From NCBI GenBank assembly GCA_017405115.1, contig JAFRBA010000181.1:1-30575 (forward strand): a stretch of DNA of 30,575 nt, in the 5' to 3' direction. Made by a program: the position numbers and the translations under genes. This DNA is from Kiritimatiellia bacterium. Lineage in GTDB: Bacteria; Verrucomicrobiota; Kiritimatiellia; RFP12; UBA1067. A model generated the notes under the pieces. The model did no database searches and was not told where the DNA came from. It saw only the letters and a program-made list of their open reading frames with translations. Position 1 is the stretch's first letter. Every line of letters starts with the position of its first letter. Of this stretch, positions 7,544 to 15,815 are shown one piece after another.

Positions 7544-8701
7544 TCAGTGGATGTTGCCGCGCGAAGGATGGGTCTTCGACTTCGGCTTCTCAAGCTTCAG
7601 GAATGTCGCGAACTTCAGCGCCTCCGCCGGAATCTCGTCGCCCGTGGTGTCCGGCATCTCGCTGAGGTCCGGAGTCTCCGCATGGGTGTGGTGGAACCTG
7701 GCCCTGGGCGCGACGAGCTTGCGAAGCTCTTCCTTCAGCGCTGGCATTCCCTCCTGCGTCACGCAGGAGATGCCTATCGGCGTCACGCCGGTCTCCGAGA
7801 CGAACCTGGGGAGGTTCTCGCGCCCTGCCTCGGTGTCCAGCTTGTTGGCGACGACTAGCGAAGGCTTCTCCGCAAGCGACAGGGAGTACTCTGAAACCTC
7901 GCGGCGCAGCACTTCGTAGTCCTGCCATGGCTCGCGCCCGTCGCTTCCGGCCATGTCTATCACGTACAGCAGGGCCGTCGCGCGCTCGAGATGCCGCAGA
8001 AACGCCGTGCCGAGGCCGACGCCCCTTGCCGCGCCCTCGATTATCCCGGGCACGTCGGCTATGCGAATTTTGGCGTAGTCGTCGAAGACGAGCGTGCCGA
8101 CGACGGGGTTCAGTGTGGTGAACGGGTAGCTCGCGATCTTCGGACGCGCCGCGGAAAGCGCGGCCAGGATGGAGCTCTTGCCGGCGTTCGGGAACCCGAG
8201 CAGGCCGATGTCGGCGATAGTCTTGAGCTCCAGCCTGAGGCGCCGCTCCTCGCATTCGCCCCCCGGCGTGTGCTCGGTCGGGGCCTGGTTCACCGAGCTC
8301 TTGAAGTGGACGTTGCCGAAGCCGCCCGCTCCGCCCTTCGCGACGACGGCGGTCTGGCCGGGCTTCGTGATGTCGGCGACGAGGAGCCCCGTGTCGGCTT
8401 CGTACACCTCGGTGCCGAGCGGCACCGGCACGACGCAGTCGCGCCCGCGCTTTCCGAACATCTTCTGTCCCTGCCCCGGCGCGCCGTCCTGCGCGAAGCA
8501 CTTCGGGTCGTAGTGGAGGGCCAGCAGCGAATTGACGTGCTCCGACGCCTTGAAGACGACGTCTCCCCCGCGCCCGCCGTCGCCGCCGTCAGGCCCGCCG
8601 AACGCGACGAGCGCCTCGCGGCGGAACGACGTCTTCCCGTCGCCGCCCTTGCCGGAGCGCACTATCACCTCTACCTGGTCGATGAACGTCTTCGCCTTCA
8701 T
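7544..8701 (-). CDS. obg: Obg/CgtA family GTPase
   Basis: The 385-residue GTPase has the glycine-rich Obg domain at 1-160 (FGGPDGGDGGRGGDVVF near 34-50, PGQGQKMFGKRGRDCV at 75-90) and then the G domain: G1 GFPNAGKSS at 169-177, Switch I SYPFTTLNP at 191-199, G3 DVPGIIEGA at 216-224, G4 NKLD at 286-289, and G5 near ISC at 311. Obg binds the large ribosomal subunit and acts in its assembly and in stress control. After the G domain only about 60 unrelated residues remain, so the OCT domain found in some Firmicutes is absent. It is first in the minus-strand string that continues into the deaminase and surface-glycan genes, with its own promoter at 8788-8796 and a leader of about 80 bases. Confidence 0.97.
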   Translation of the reverse strand: MKAKTFIDQVEVIVRSGKGGDGKTSFRREALVAFGGPDGGDGGRGGDVVFKASEHVNSLLALHYDPKCFAQDGAPGQGQKMFGKRGRDCVVPVPLGTEVYEADTGLLVADITKPGQTAVVAKGGAGGFGNVHFKSSVNQAPTEHTPGGECEERRLRLELKTIADIGLLGFPNAGKSSILAALSAARPKIASYPFTTLNPVVGTLVFDDYAKIRIADVPGIIEGAARGVGLGTAFLRHLERATALLYVIDMAGSDGREPWQDYEVLRREVSEYSLSLAEKPSLVVANKLDTEAGRENLPRFVSETGVTPIGISCVTQEGMPALKEELRKLVAPRARFHHTHAETPDLSEMPDTTGDEIPAEALKFATFLKLEKPKSKTHPSRGNIH

Positions 8702-8731
8702 GTCTGCATTCGCTCCCGCGATGGATGCGTC

Positions 8732-8750
8732 ACCTGCAGCTCGCGCAGGT
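8732..8750 (-). other. Hairpin in the obg leader
   Basis: The 5' leader of obg contains ACCTGC, a seven-base loop and GCAGGT, a perfect six-base-pair stem about 30 bases before the start codon. It lies upstream of the weak ribosome-binding site (GGGAG). A regulatory role is possible but nothing in the sequence demonstrates it. Confidence 0.3.
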
Positions 8751-8787
8751 CGTCACCCTATTTCCAATCATCTTGCCTTTGCGGGTA

Positions 8788-8796
8788 ATTATACCA
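8788..8796 (-). promoter_or_regulatory. obg promoter, extended -10 TGGTATAAT
   Basis: On the minus strand the sequence reads TTTTTTGGTATAATTACC. This is a perfect extended -10 (TGnTATAAT) preceded by a T-run, with no good -35 box. Transcription would start near 8781, giving about 80 bases of leader. The same TGGTATAAT occurs before deoA and rlmN. Confidence 0.7.
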
Positions 8797-8824
8797 AAAA
8801 AGCGGCGGAGATGTGGGGCGCGAA

Positions 8825-11155
8825 TCAGGGATCAAGTAGGGACTTCCATGCGTTCGGCAATTCCCTCTCAAGCGTATCGCGCAGGGACTTCAGCTTCTCC
8901 TGCAGCGAGTATGGCGTGTAGACGTAGTCGCTTTCCTGCTGGAAGCCGAGCCGCGAATCGCGCGTCGCTGCGAGAAGCGACCGTTCGGTGCGCTCGATCT
9001 CCTCGCGTAGTATCGCCTCCATCCTGCCCAGGAGCGCCTTCGCCGCCTGCGCGTCTTTCTCGGCCGCCAGCTTCAGGCGAAGGGCCTCGAACTCGAGGAT
9101 AGCGCGGTCGCTCTCAAGCATCCGCTGGAGCTGCTCGGCGACGACCACCTCCCGGAGAGCCGTCCGGCGCTTGGCCGTCGGGCTCGCGAGAGCTGCGGCA
9201 CGGTAGAGCTTCATGCCCGCCTCGAACTTGTCCGCCGCGAGGCGGAGGTACTTCAGGAACACCGGTAGAAACGGCCTGTCCCGATCCGTTTCGACGCCCG
9301 ACACGAACCGGGCGTAGTTCTCGGCCCGGTTCACCTTGTTCTCGAAATCGGGGACGAACACCATCCTTGCGTAGGTGAACGGCCAGTATGGATTGAGCCC
9401 GTCCGCCTTGTCCATCTCCGCCATCGGCGTAGGGTCGTACGACCATGAATGCGTGAACGTGGCCGTGCGCAGCGGCGGCTCCCTGAAGAAGATCGGATTG
9501 CCGATTGCGTTGCTGGTGCCCATGTACGGGCCGGTGTCCGGCACGAGGCGGATCGCCTCGCTGAAGAGCCTCCACGCCTTCAGGACCGAGGCGGAGTTCT
9601 CCACGCCGAACTCCCGCGACGCGATCGCGGCGAGGAGATCGTCGACGCCCGGGGCGTCGCTCCAGCAGTACCATGACCTGAACTCCGTCATGAGGTTCGG
9701 ACTGTAGCCCTGGCTCCAGCTCTCCATCGTGCCGTTCACCCCATGCCTTTCCATCGCCCGGTAGCGCTCGTGCCACTGGTACGGGAACGGATGGTAGGGA
9801 ACGGTCTGCAGCTGCGCCCCGCAGACGAACGTGTCTCCGTTCACGTAGACCTTCATCCTGCGGCGACGGGCCTCCTCTATCTGCGCCCGCGTGACCTCCG
9901 CCGGCCCGACCTGGCTGACGGAGTAGTCCCGCACCCATCCCCTGAAGTCGTCCAGCTCAAGGAGCTTGCCGTTCTCCCACGAGAGGAGCGGGATCGTGCC
10001 CTTGGGGAGCTGCCGGATGAAATACCGCTTCACCCCGGCGTTCTCCGGGCGGAAGTTGATGTTGTATTCCCATGGCAGTATCTCCGTCGCCGGATTCACC
10101 CTGTGACATTCCTCCGCGACGATGGCCACGGCCCTGCTCCAGTTCCGCGCCCAGTCCTTCAGATATTCCTCGCCGTCGTCCTGCCCGCCCCACTTACGGT
10201 ACCAGAACCCCTCCGTCAGGAGCACATACCCGTGGATGTCGGGGAATTCCCTGATTATGTCGCGCACGAGTTTCCTGAGCCCCGCCTCGCTTTCGGGCGT
10301 CCCCATGTACTGGTAGATGATCTGCGTGTAGACCTTGATGCCGTGCTTCGACGCGCGCCTGACGAGGTCGTGCATCCGCTCGGGGTCAAGTGGACGTTTT
10401 CGGTAGAGAAGACGCGCGTAGAAGTCGGTCGAGGTCTCGGCCGTCGTGCGGTCGCCGTTTGGGTTCGCCTGCGCCACGAAGATGGCGTCGAACCCGTCGT
10501 GCGCCATCCGCGACAGCAGCGAGTCCGGGAACTCCATCCATCCCATCCACGACTGCGCCATGCGCACGTCGCAGAGGCTGTGGCGCACGGTATCGAGGTC
10601 AGCCGCCAGGAACGGCGCCTCGCGCAGGTTCATCCGCGCCTCGAGGTTGCAGAGGCCGAACATCGCGCCGCGTTCGTCGAAGCCGCATACCATGACGCGC
10701 CCGGGCGTTACTGCCAGCCGGTAGTCCTTCGGCCCGGACAGCTTCTCCCCGAAGGCGGGAAGCTGATTTCGCGTGCCGACCACGATGGCGCCCGAGACGG
10801 ACTGCCAGTCGTCCAGTGAATCCCGCTCCTCCAGGCCGACGTCGATCCCCATCGAGACCTTGAGATAGTCGCGGAAATCCTGAACTGCGGTGCGCAGCAC
10901 CTCGCCCCCGTCGGGATTCCACACGAGTTTCCACCCCCTTTCCGGCAGCGCAATCTCGTCCGCCGAAGGCCGTGCCGCCGGAGCGCGCCGCGGCGTGTGG
11001 ACTGGGGCGGTTTCGAGATGCCTGTGGAAATCATACGGCCCCTCTGCGGGAAGGGCGCGCTCTACCTCTCTGGAGAACTCCTGCGTCGAAACCTCCGCGC
11101 CAGTCGACGCGAAAGTCCCGAATGCCAGGCAGACGGGCAATAGCAGGCACTTCAT
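8825..11155 (-). CDS. Secreted GH20/GH67-like glycoside hydrolase, unassigned family
   Basis: The protein has 776 residues with a signal peptide (MKCLLLPVCLAFGTFASTGA). Residues 75-185 resemble the GH20b/GH67N-type domain that precedes many hexosaminidase and glucuronidase barrels: an AVQDFRDYL helix, GAIVVGTRN, and ERGAMFGLCNLEARM. A TIM-barrel-like region follows, with DGFDAIFVAQANP, HGIKVYTQIIYQYMG, GYVLLTEGF (Glu315) and ILPWEYNIN (Glu363) as possible catalytic acids. Residues 650-776 are helical and charged. I could not place it in a numbered family, and the catalytic residues are guesses from position. It lies one base after the Tat protein gene and is last in the enzyme string, so it probably acts outside the cytoplasm on the same glycan. 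Confidence 0.7.
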   Translation of the reverse strand: MKCLLLPVCLAFGTFASTGAEVSTQEFSREVERALPAEGPYDFHRHLETAPVHTPRRAPAARPSADEIALPERGWKLVWNPDGGEVLRTAVQDFRDYLKVSMGIDVGLEERDSLDDWQSVSGAIVVGTRNQLPAFGEKLSGPKDYRLAVTPGRVMVCGFDERGAMFGLCNLEARMNLREAPFLAADLDTVRHSLCDVRMAQSWMGWMEFPDSLLSRMAHDGFDAIFVAQANPNGDRTTAETSTDFYARLLYRKRPLDPERMHDLVRRASKHGIKVYTQIIYQYMGTPESEAGLRKLVRDIIREFPDIHGYVLLTEGFWYRKWGGQDDGEEYLKDWARNWSRAVAIVAEECHRVNPATEILPWEYNINFRPENAGVKRYFIRQLPKGTIPLLSWENGKLLELDDFRGWVRDYSVSQVGPAEVTRAQIEEARRRRMKVYVNGDTFVCGAQLQTVPYHPFPYQWHERYRAMERHGVNGTMESWSQGYSPNLMTEFRSWYCWSDAPGVDDLLAAIASREFGVENSASVLKAWRLFSEAIRLVPDTGPYMGTSNAIGNPIFFREPPLRTATFTHSWSYDPTPMAEMDKADGLNPYWPFTYARMVFVPDFENKVNRAENYARFVSGVETDRDRPFLPVFLKYLRLAADKFEAGMKLYRAAALASPTAKRRTALREVVVAEQLQRMLESDRAILEFEALRLKLAAEKDAQAAKALLGRMEAILREEIERTERSLLAATRDSRLGFQQESDYVYTPYSLQEKLKSLRDTLERELPNAWKSLLDP

Positions 11156-11156
11156 G

Positions 11157-12281
11157 TCAGGCGTGTTCCTCGAGCCCGAGCTTCTTCATCATGGCGCGGC
11201 GGCCCTTCTCGTAGAGAGCGCGCGGATTGCCGTTGAAGAGGTGCCCGCAGCACTCGTCCCACCAGACCGACGGCATGGTGTTTTGCTTGATGCAGATGTC
11301 GGGGATGCCGTGCGTCGTGGTGATGCGCTCGAAGATGAGCTTGTAGAGATCCCGCGCCTTCATCACGGTGCCGAACCTGAGCCCTAGCTTCTGCAGGAGG
11401 TCTAGGTCGCGCTTCTGGCTGTCAAGCTCGCCCGACCCCATCACGTGGATGCAGCAGTTAAGCTCCGGGTTCCGCCCCGGGCACGGCGCGCATATCATCC
11501 AGTCGGCGCCCGCCACCAGCCTGATCTTCAGGTCGGGGTTCCTGTTCAGGATCACGTCGAGCAGCTCCGGCAGGTTGTCCTCCTTGTAGCCAGGCCGCAG
11601 CCCCTCGCCGTACTGGCACACCGCGCAGACGAGGATGTGCGCCCTGACCGGCACGACGTCGGCGCTGTACATCGCCTGCAGCGACTCGGCCTTGTCCTTC
11701 GCCATCTGCTTCTCGTCCCGCGGCGGGATCAGCGCCTTGACCCCCTTGCAGTACCCGTTCTCGTAGTTGCCGGTCTCCGCCATCGGGCAGCCCTTCCACG
11801 CTTCTCCGGTGGCCTTGCCGTAGCCGCAGATGCCGGATATCGACGGCAGCCCCTTCATGAGGAGTTCGAACAGGGCGCGGGCCGGCAGGGTGCTTCCTGG
11901 CGGCAGGCCGAGTATCTCCAGAACCTCGAAGTCGCGCTTCCGGTTGTACTCCTCGCCCTCGGGCGTGTCCTCCGAAGTGCCGGAGTCCTGAAAGGAGTAG
12001 ATTGCGCCTACCTGGCAGGACAGCGTCACGGGGACGTCCGGGTTCTTCCGGATCGCCTCGCGAATCTCCATGGCTCGCGCGTAGTGTGGCGACAGCGACG
12101 CGTCGTCCGCGCCCAGTGAACAGACAGTGCAGAGAAGCTGGTACGGTCGTATCATCAGCGGCGCCGCCTTGTCCGCGGCGGAGCCGGCCGCCTGCGCCGT
12201 CGGGGGCAGGCCGACCAGCCCGGTCGCCCCGCAAAGCCCCGCACACTTTCCCGCGCATTTCAGGAACTCTCGTCTTTTCAT
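11157..12281 (-). CDS. Tat-exported cysteine-rich protein with two DUF1284-like repeats
   Basis: The protein has 374 residues and a Tat signal (MKRREFLK plus a hydrophobic stretch ending near AQA). Two homologous units follow. Unit 1 (about 44-180) has MIRPYQLLCTVCSLG, KRDFEVLEILGLPPGS and GICGYG. Unit 2 (about 212-347) has PVRAHILVCAVCQYG, the DUF1284-like WMICAPCPGRNPELNCC, KRDLDLLQKLGLRFGT and IPDIC. Each has several cysteines, suggesting a metal or Fe-S centre; Tat export of a prefolded cofactor protein fits. Unit 1 lacks the central cluster matching CAPCPG, so it may be a degenerate partner domain. The gene sits between two secreted glycan hydrolases in one apparent operon. Activity is unknown. 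Confidence 0.7.
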   Translation of the reverse strand: MKRREFLKCAGKCAGLCGATGLVGLPPTAQAAGSAADKAAPLMIRPYQLLCTVCSLGADDASLSPHYARAMEIREAIRKNPDVPVTLSCQVGAIYSFQDSGTSEDTPEGEEYNRKRDFEVLEILGLPPGSTLPARALFELLMKGLPSISGICGYGKATGEAWKGCPMAETGNYENGYCKGVKALIPPRDEKQMAKDKAESLQAMYSADVVPVRAHILVCAVCQYGEGLRPGYKEDNLPELLDVILNRNPDLKIRLVAGADWMICAPCPGRNPELNCCIHVMGSGELDSQKRDLDLLQKLGLRFGTVMKARDLYKLIFERITTTHGIPDICIKQNTMPSVWWDECCGHLFNGNPRALYEKGRRAMMKKLGLEEHA

Positions 12282-12308
12282 TTCTTCGTTCTCCTTATGT
12301 TGATGTTG

Positions 12309-15300
12309 TCACTTAGCACCAGGCAATCGGCATCTGAGGGACGCCGCGCCTTCCGCACCGCCGTCATATACGTATTCCGGGGATCTGGCGAAATAGCGCC
12401 GCCGCCCGTTGCCGCCGCTGTCGTCCGCGCGCACGAACACTTCTCCGTCGTCGGTCCAGCAGCGGTAGCCGTACGGCGGCAGGTCGACCTCGACGCCGGC
12501 AACACGCGCCTTCATCCGCTCCCTCGGATTGCCGTTGACCGCGACGTGCGTTCCGCCGGAATAGCGCACGTAGACGTGCCGCAGCCCTATCGCGCCGGAG
12601 ACGAGCGCCTCCGATGTTCCGCAGGCGCGCCCGTCGCCGTCGAAGTAGCGTATCTCGACGGCCTTTTCCTGCGAATACCTCGCCGCGATCGCCTGCGTCA
12701 TGAAATAGCTGCGCCTGGCGATGGCCAGGCCGTCCTTGAACGTCTCCTCGCTCGGCCCGCAGTAGGCGGGGCCGAACATCTTCGCCGGCTTCCAGCACCA
12801 GTCGGCGATCAGGAGCCCGTTGTGCCCGAAGGCAAGCGTGGCCGCGATGAACGAATCCACCAGCCGGTCGCGACCTTCAGGCATCCCCGGCAGGTAGAAG
12901 TCCCTCTCGGCGATCGTCGCCGGGTGCGAGAACATGGAAAGCGACCCCATGCCGAAGTCGCATTCAAGCGGATGAATCTTGAGAAGGTCGAAGTCAACAA
13001 GCCACGGCATCGCCGCGAAGTCGTACCAATAGTCCGAGGCGTAGTTGCCGTCCGCAAGGCCGGCGAACATGAAGTGGTTGCCGCCTTCGCTCCAGACCGG
13101 CCCCTGCCAGAGCCTGCGCTGCATGAGCAGCAGCTCGCCCCAGGCGTAGAACACCTGCGAGAACGTGCCTGCGCCGGGACAGCGCGCGTCGTAGTCAACC
13201 TTTCGCCATGGATGTACCGCAGTATGCACGTCGCAGTATGCGCCGTGGAACGAAAACTTCCTCTGCGCCTCGGAGGCGACATCCTCGCAGATCGGCAGGA
13301 TCGCCGTCGCCTTCGGGGTGTAGCTGCGCAGCCAGGCGCCGACCAGCGAGCCGTCGCTCCGCCGGGCCACCCGGTCGACGCTCCACCAGCGGTCGTTGTT
13401 CGGCTGGTAGTCGGTGTAGTTGTTGTACGGACCGTACACGTAGCCGAGCCCGTCGATCATGAACCGCGTGTACTCCATCTGCGCCCTGTCGCCGCCGCGC
13501 CCGGCTGCTGCCGACGTCGTCATGGTGAACGCCTCTCCGCCGTCCCGCCACATCGTCTCGTGGTCCATGACGCACACCTTGCGGATGCCGTTGTCGTGCA
13601 TAAACCGCCAGAACGCGCGGTCGCGCGCGCGGTTCGAGGCGGCATGAGACCGCCAGAGCCTCTCGCCCACCAGCCGCTTGAACGGAGATGGAGGGTTGGG
13701 TATCTCAGGCAGGACGTCCGCGAACTCGTCGGAAAGCGCGATCACCACCCTTTCGCAGACGTCGTTGTACGTGCCGTCGGTCTTCGGCAGGTAGACAACG
13801 CTCACCGAATGGTCCGAATTGGTCCGCACCTCGGAGGCGTTCGACCGGTACCAGTCAAGGCAGGCGAACCGGAAGAGCCCGCCATCCAGCAGCTCCACCT
13901 CGCCGAAGTTCGGCAGATACGGCACGCGGACCAGACGTTCGCGCCGCGCCTCCCCGGCCAGCCCGAGGTTGATCTCCGTCACCTTCCCCGCAGGCGCGGA
14001 AAGGTCGACCACGAGCACCCTGCCCTCGCGCCGCTCGCGCACATCGAGATAGCGCGCCTCGCCGGGCCTGACCGCGCCGCCGGTGAATCGCGGCACCACT
14101 GCAAGCGGCGGCTTGGCCGACGCCGCAGCAGGCTGCACAGTCTTTTCGCGGACGGGGAACGGCAGCGTCCCGGGACCCGTGTTGTTGCCGAGGTTCTGGT
14201 TCTTCATCGGAACCAGGTTGCGTTTCGCGCGCGTCACCGCCGGTATCGGCGGGAGCTCTTCGCGGAACAGCCGCGCGTCGGAGAACGAAACGCCCTTGTC
14301 CTCGTCCGTCAGGCCCTCGAACGCGAAGCCGAGGCACGTGGAGCCCTTGAGTTCTGCGAGCTCCTTTCCGCTGAACCGCCGCTGGAGATAGTGCCGGTTC
14401 TTGAAGTCGACATCGCCGAGCGAGTAGACATTCGTCGCGCCGGACGCCGTGCGGAAGCGCACCGTAAGCCGCGGTGGAGGAGTAGTGCGGTCGCGGTTTG
14501 CGCCCCACGCGAACTTGACGCCCGCAACCCACGCCGACGCCGTGTCGAAGCCGTCGCCGTCCCCTTCCGCAAGTTTGGCGAGCAGAAACGAGCCGACTGC
14601 GTCGCCAAGCTGCCTGCCGCCCGCGAGGCATGGATGCAGCGCGTTGGTTATGCGCACGACATTGACGTCCGAATGGACAAACGCCGGCTCCGTCGTGCGT
14701 ATGTAGCCGTTGACCGGGTCGATCGCGCAGCCGAACGGTATGAAGAACACGTTGCGGTCGCCGGCGTCGTTAAGCTCCTTTACAAGCCTTTCCCAGCAGG
14801 CACTGACGTGGAAAATGGCCCGGCGGGAGGATACGGCGGAAATCGCGCATCCGTAGTTCCTGCCGTGCGCGTCCTGGTCGGCGCCGACGACGCAGGAGCC
14901 AAGGGCTATCTTCGCCTGCGGCGCGACTTCGCGAACCGCAGCAATCAGCCGTCGCATGTCGGGGACCTGCACCAATTCGCAATGCTTCTCGGCCGAGGCC
15001 TCGGTTCTTCCATAGTCGCCGTTTACGCCCAGCTCGATGAAGACGAAGTCCGGCGGAAGGCCGCCGTTGACGCGGTCGAGCCAGGCCTGCACGTCGACCT
15101 TCTTGCTTCCGCCCTCAAACCGGACGAACGGGCTCTTGAGTATTCCTCGCATCCATTCCTTGCCTGGCGGAATCTCCACGCCAAACGCCAGCAGCTGCTC
15201 CTTCTCGGCCTCGCTCTGCACGTTGTCGACCTCGTCGACGGCCAAGGCGTAGCGCGAAAGGAACGCCCCCGGCGAGAATCCGCCGTAGCCGTCGTGCGCA

Positions 15301-15815
15301 GCCTCGCCGTCGCGGTAGACGCCGGGCAGCTCGGCGCTGGAACCGGAACGGGACCCGACGGGCGTGAACTGCGACCACCCGGCCTCGCGCATCACCGCGA
15401 GTATGCGGTCCTGGTAGCGGGCGTTCGTGAGCGAGTCGCCGAGAAGCGCAAACGTCACCTTGCGGGACTTGTCCGCCGCGGACTTCGCGACCACGACGGA
15501 CACCGTGCGCGAGACGCAAGCCGCGAAATCGCTCCAGGCGTTGAACACGAGCCTGTGCCGCGTGCCAGCGTCACCGGGCGTCGGCGTCCAGGTCCAGCGG
15601 TCGTTCAGGCAGCGCCCGACCTTCCCCTCCACGTCGAACGAATACGCCCGGAAGCTGTCGGTGTCGAACGCCGAGCCGAAATACACGTTGCACTCGATGC
15701 CCGGCGCCGCGTAGAGCGTGTCCGGCATGCAGAACGCCGGACGCTTCCACGCCGCCGACAGGTCGGCTGCGGCAAGCGCCACGGCCGCGAGAATCACTTG
15801 ACCGCCATGATGCAT
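12309..15815 (-). CDS. Secreted SGNH esterase fused to a hydrolase-like domain
   Basis: I start the gene at 15815, where GAGGAGGAA lies just upstream. The open frame continues 78 codons further, but that part is arginine-rich shadow sequence overlapping the previous gene. The product has 1168 residues with a signal peptide. Residues 118-415 form an SGNH hydrolase: FALLGDSLTN (Ser128), ELGVNGDYG (Asn265), and ALHPCLAGGRQLGDAVGSFL (His394), the pattern of polysaccharide O-acetylesterases. Residues about 580-1168 resemble a large glycosidase-type region with Trp- and Tyr-rich barrel-like segments (CVMDHETMWRDGG, GPYNNYTDYQPNNDRWWS, HGAYCDVHTAVHPW). The catalytic family is not recognised. The first 22 bases overlap the upstream GH5-like gene, so translation is probably coupled. 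The likely role is de-acetylation plus cleavage of one glycan outside the cell. Confidence 0.8.
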   Translation of the reverse strand: MHHGGQVILAAVALAAADLSAAWKRPAFCMPDTLYAAPGIECNVYFGSAFDTDSFRAYSFDVEGKVGRCLNDRWTWTPTPGDAGTRHRLVFNAWSDFAACVSRTVSVVVAKSAADKSRKVTFALLGDSLTNARYQDRILAVMREAGWSQFTPVGSRSGSSAELPGVYRDGEAAHDGYGGFSPGAFLSRYALAVDEVDNVQSEAEKEQLLAFGVEIPPGKEWMRGILKSPFVRFEGGSKKVDVQAWLDRVNGGLPPDFVFIELGVNGDYGRTEASAEKHCELVQVPDMRRLIAAVREVAPQAKIALGSCVVGADQDAHGRNYGCAISAVSSRRAIFHVSACWERLVKELNDAGDRNVFFIPFGCAIDPVNGYIRTTEPAFVHSDVNVVRITNALHPCLAGGRQLGDAVGSFLLAKLAEGDGDGFDTASAWVAGVKFAWGANRDRTTPPPRLTVRFRTASGATNVYSLGDVDFKNRHYLQRRFSGKELAELKGSTCLGFAFEGLTDEDKGVSFSDARLFREELPPIPAVTRAKRNLVPMKNQNLGNNTGPGTLPFPVREKTVQPAAASAKPPLAVVPRFTGGAVRPGEARYLDVRERREGRVLVVDLSAPAGKVTEINLGLAGEARRERLVRVPYLPNFGEVELLDGGLFRFACLDWYRSNASEVRTNSDHSVSVVYLPKTDGTYNDVCERVVIALSDEFADVLPEIPNPPSPFKRLVGERLWRSHAASNRARDRAFWRFMHDNGIRKVCVMDHETMWRDGGEAFTMTTSAAAGRGGDRAQMEYTRFMIDGLGYVYGPYNNYTDYQPNNDRWWSVDRVARRSDGSLVGAWLRSYTPKATAILPICEDVASEAQRKFSFHGAYCDVHTAVHPWRKVDYDARCPGAGTFSQVFYAWGELLLMQRRLWQGPVWSEGGNHFMFAGLADGNYASDYWYDFAAMPWLVDFDLLKIHPLECDFGMGSLSMFSHPATIAERDFYLPGMPEGRDRLVDSFIAATLAFGHNGLLIADWCWKPAKMFGPAYCGPSEETFKDGLAIARRSYFMTQAIAARYSQEKAVEIRYFDGDGRACGTSEALVSGAIGLRHVYVRYSGGTHVAVNGNPRERMKARVAGVEVDLPPYGYRCWTDDGEVFVRADDSGGNGRRRYFARSPEYVYDGGAEGAASLRCRLPGAK

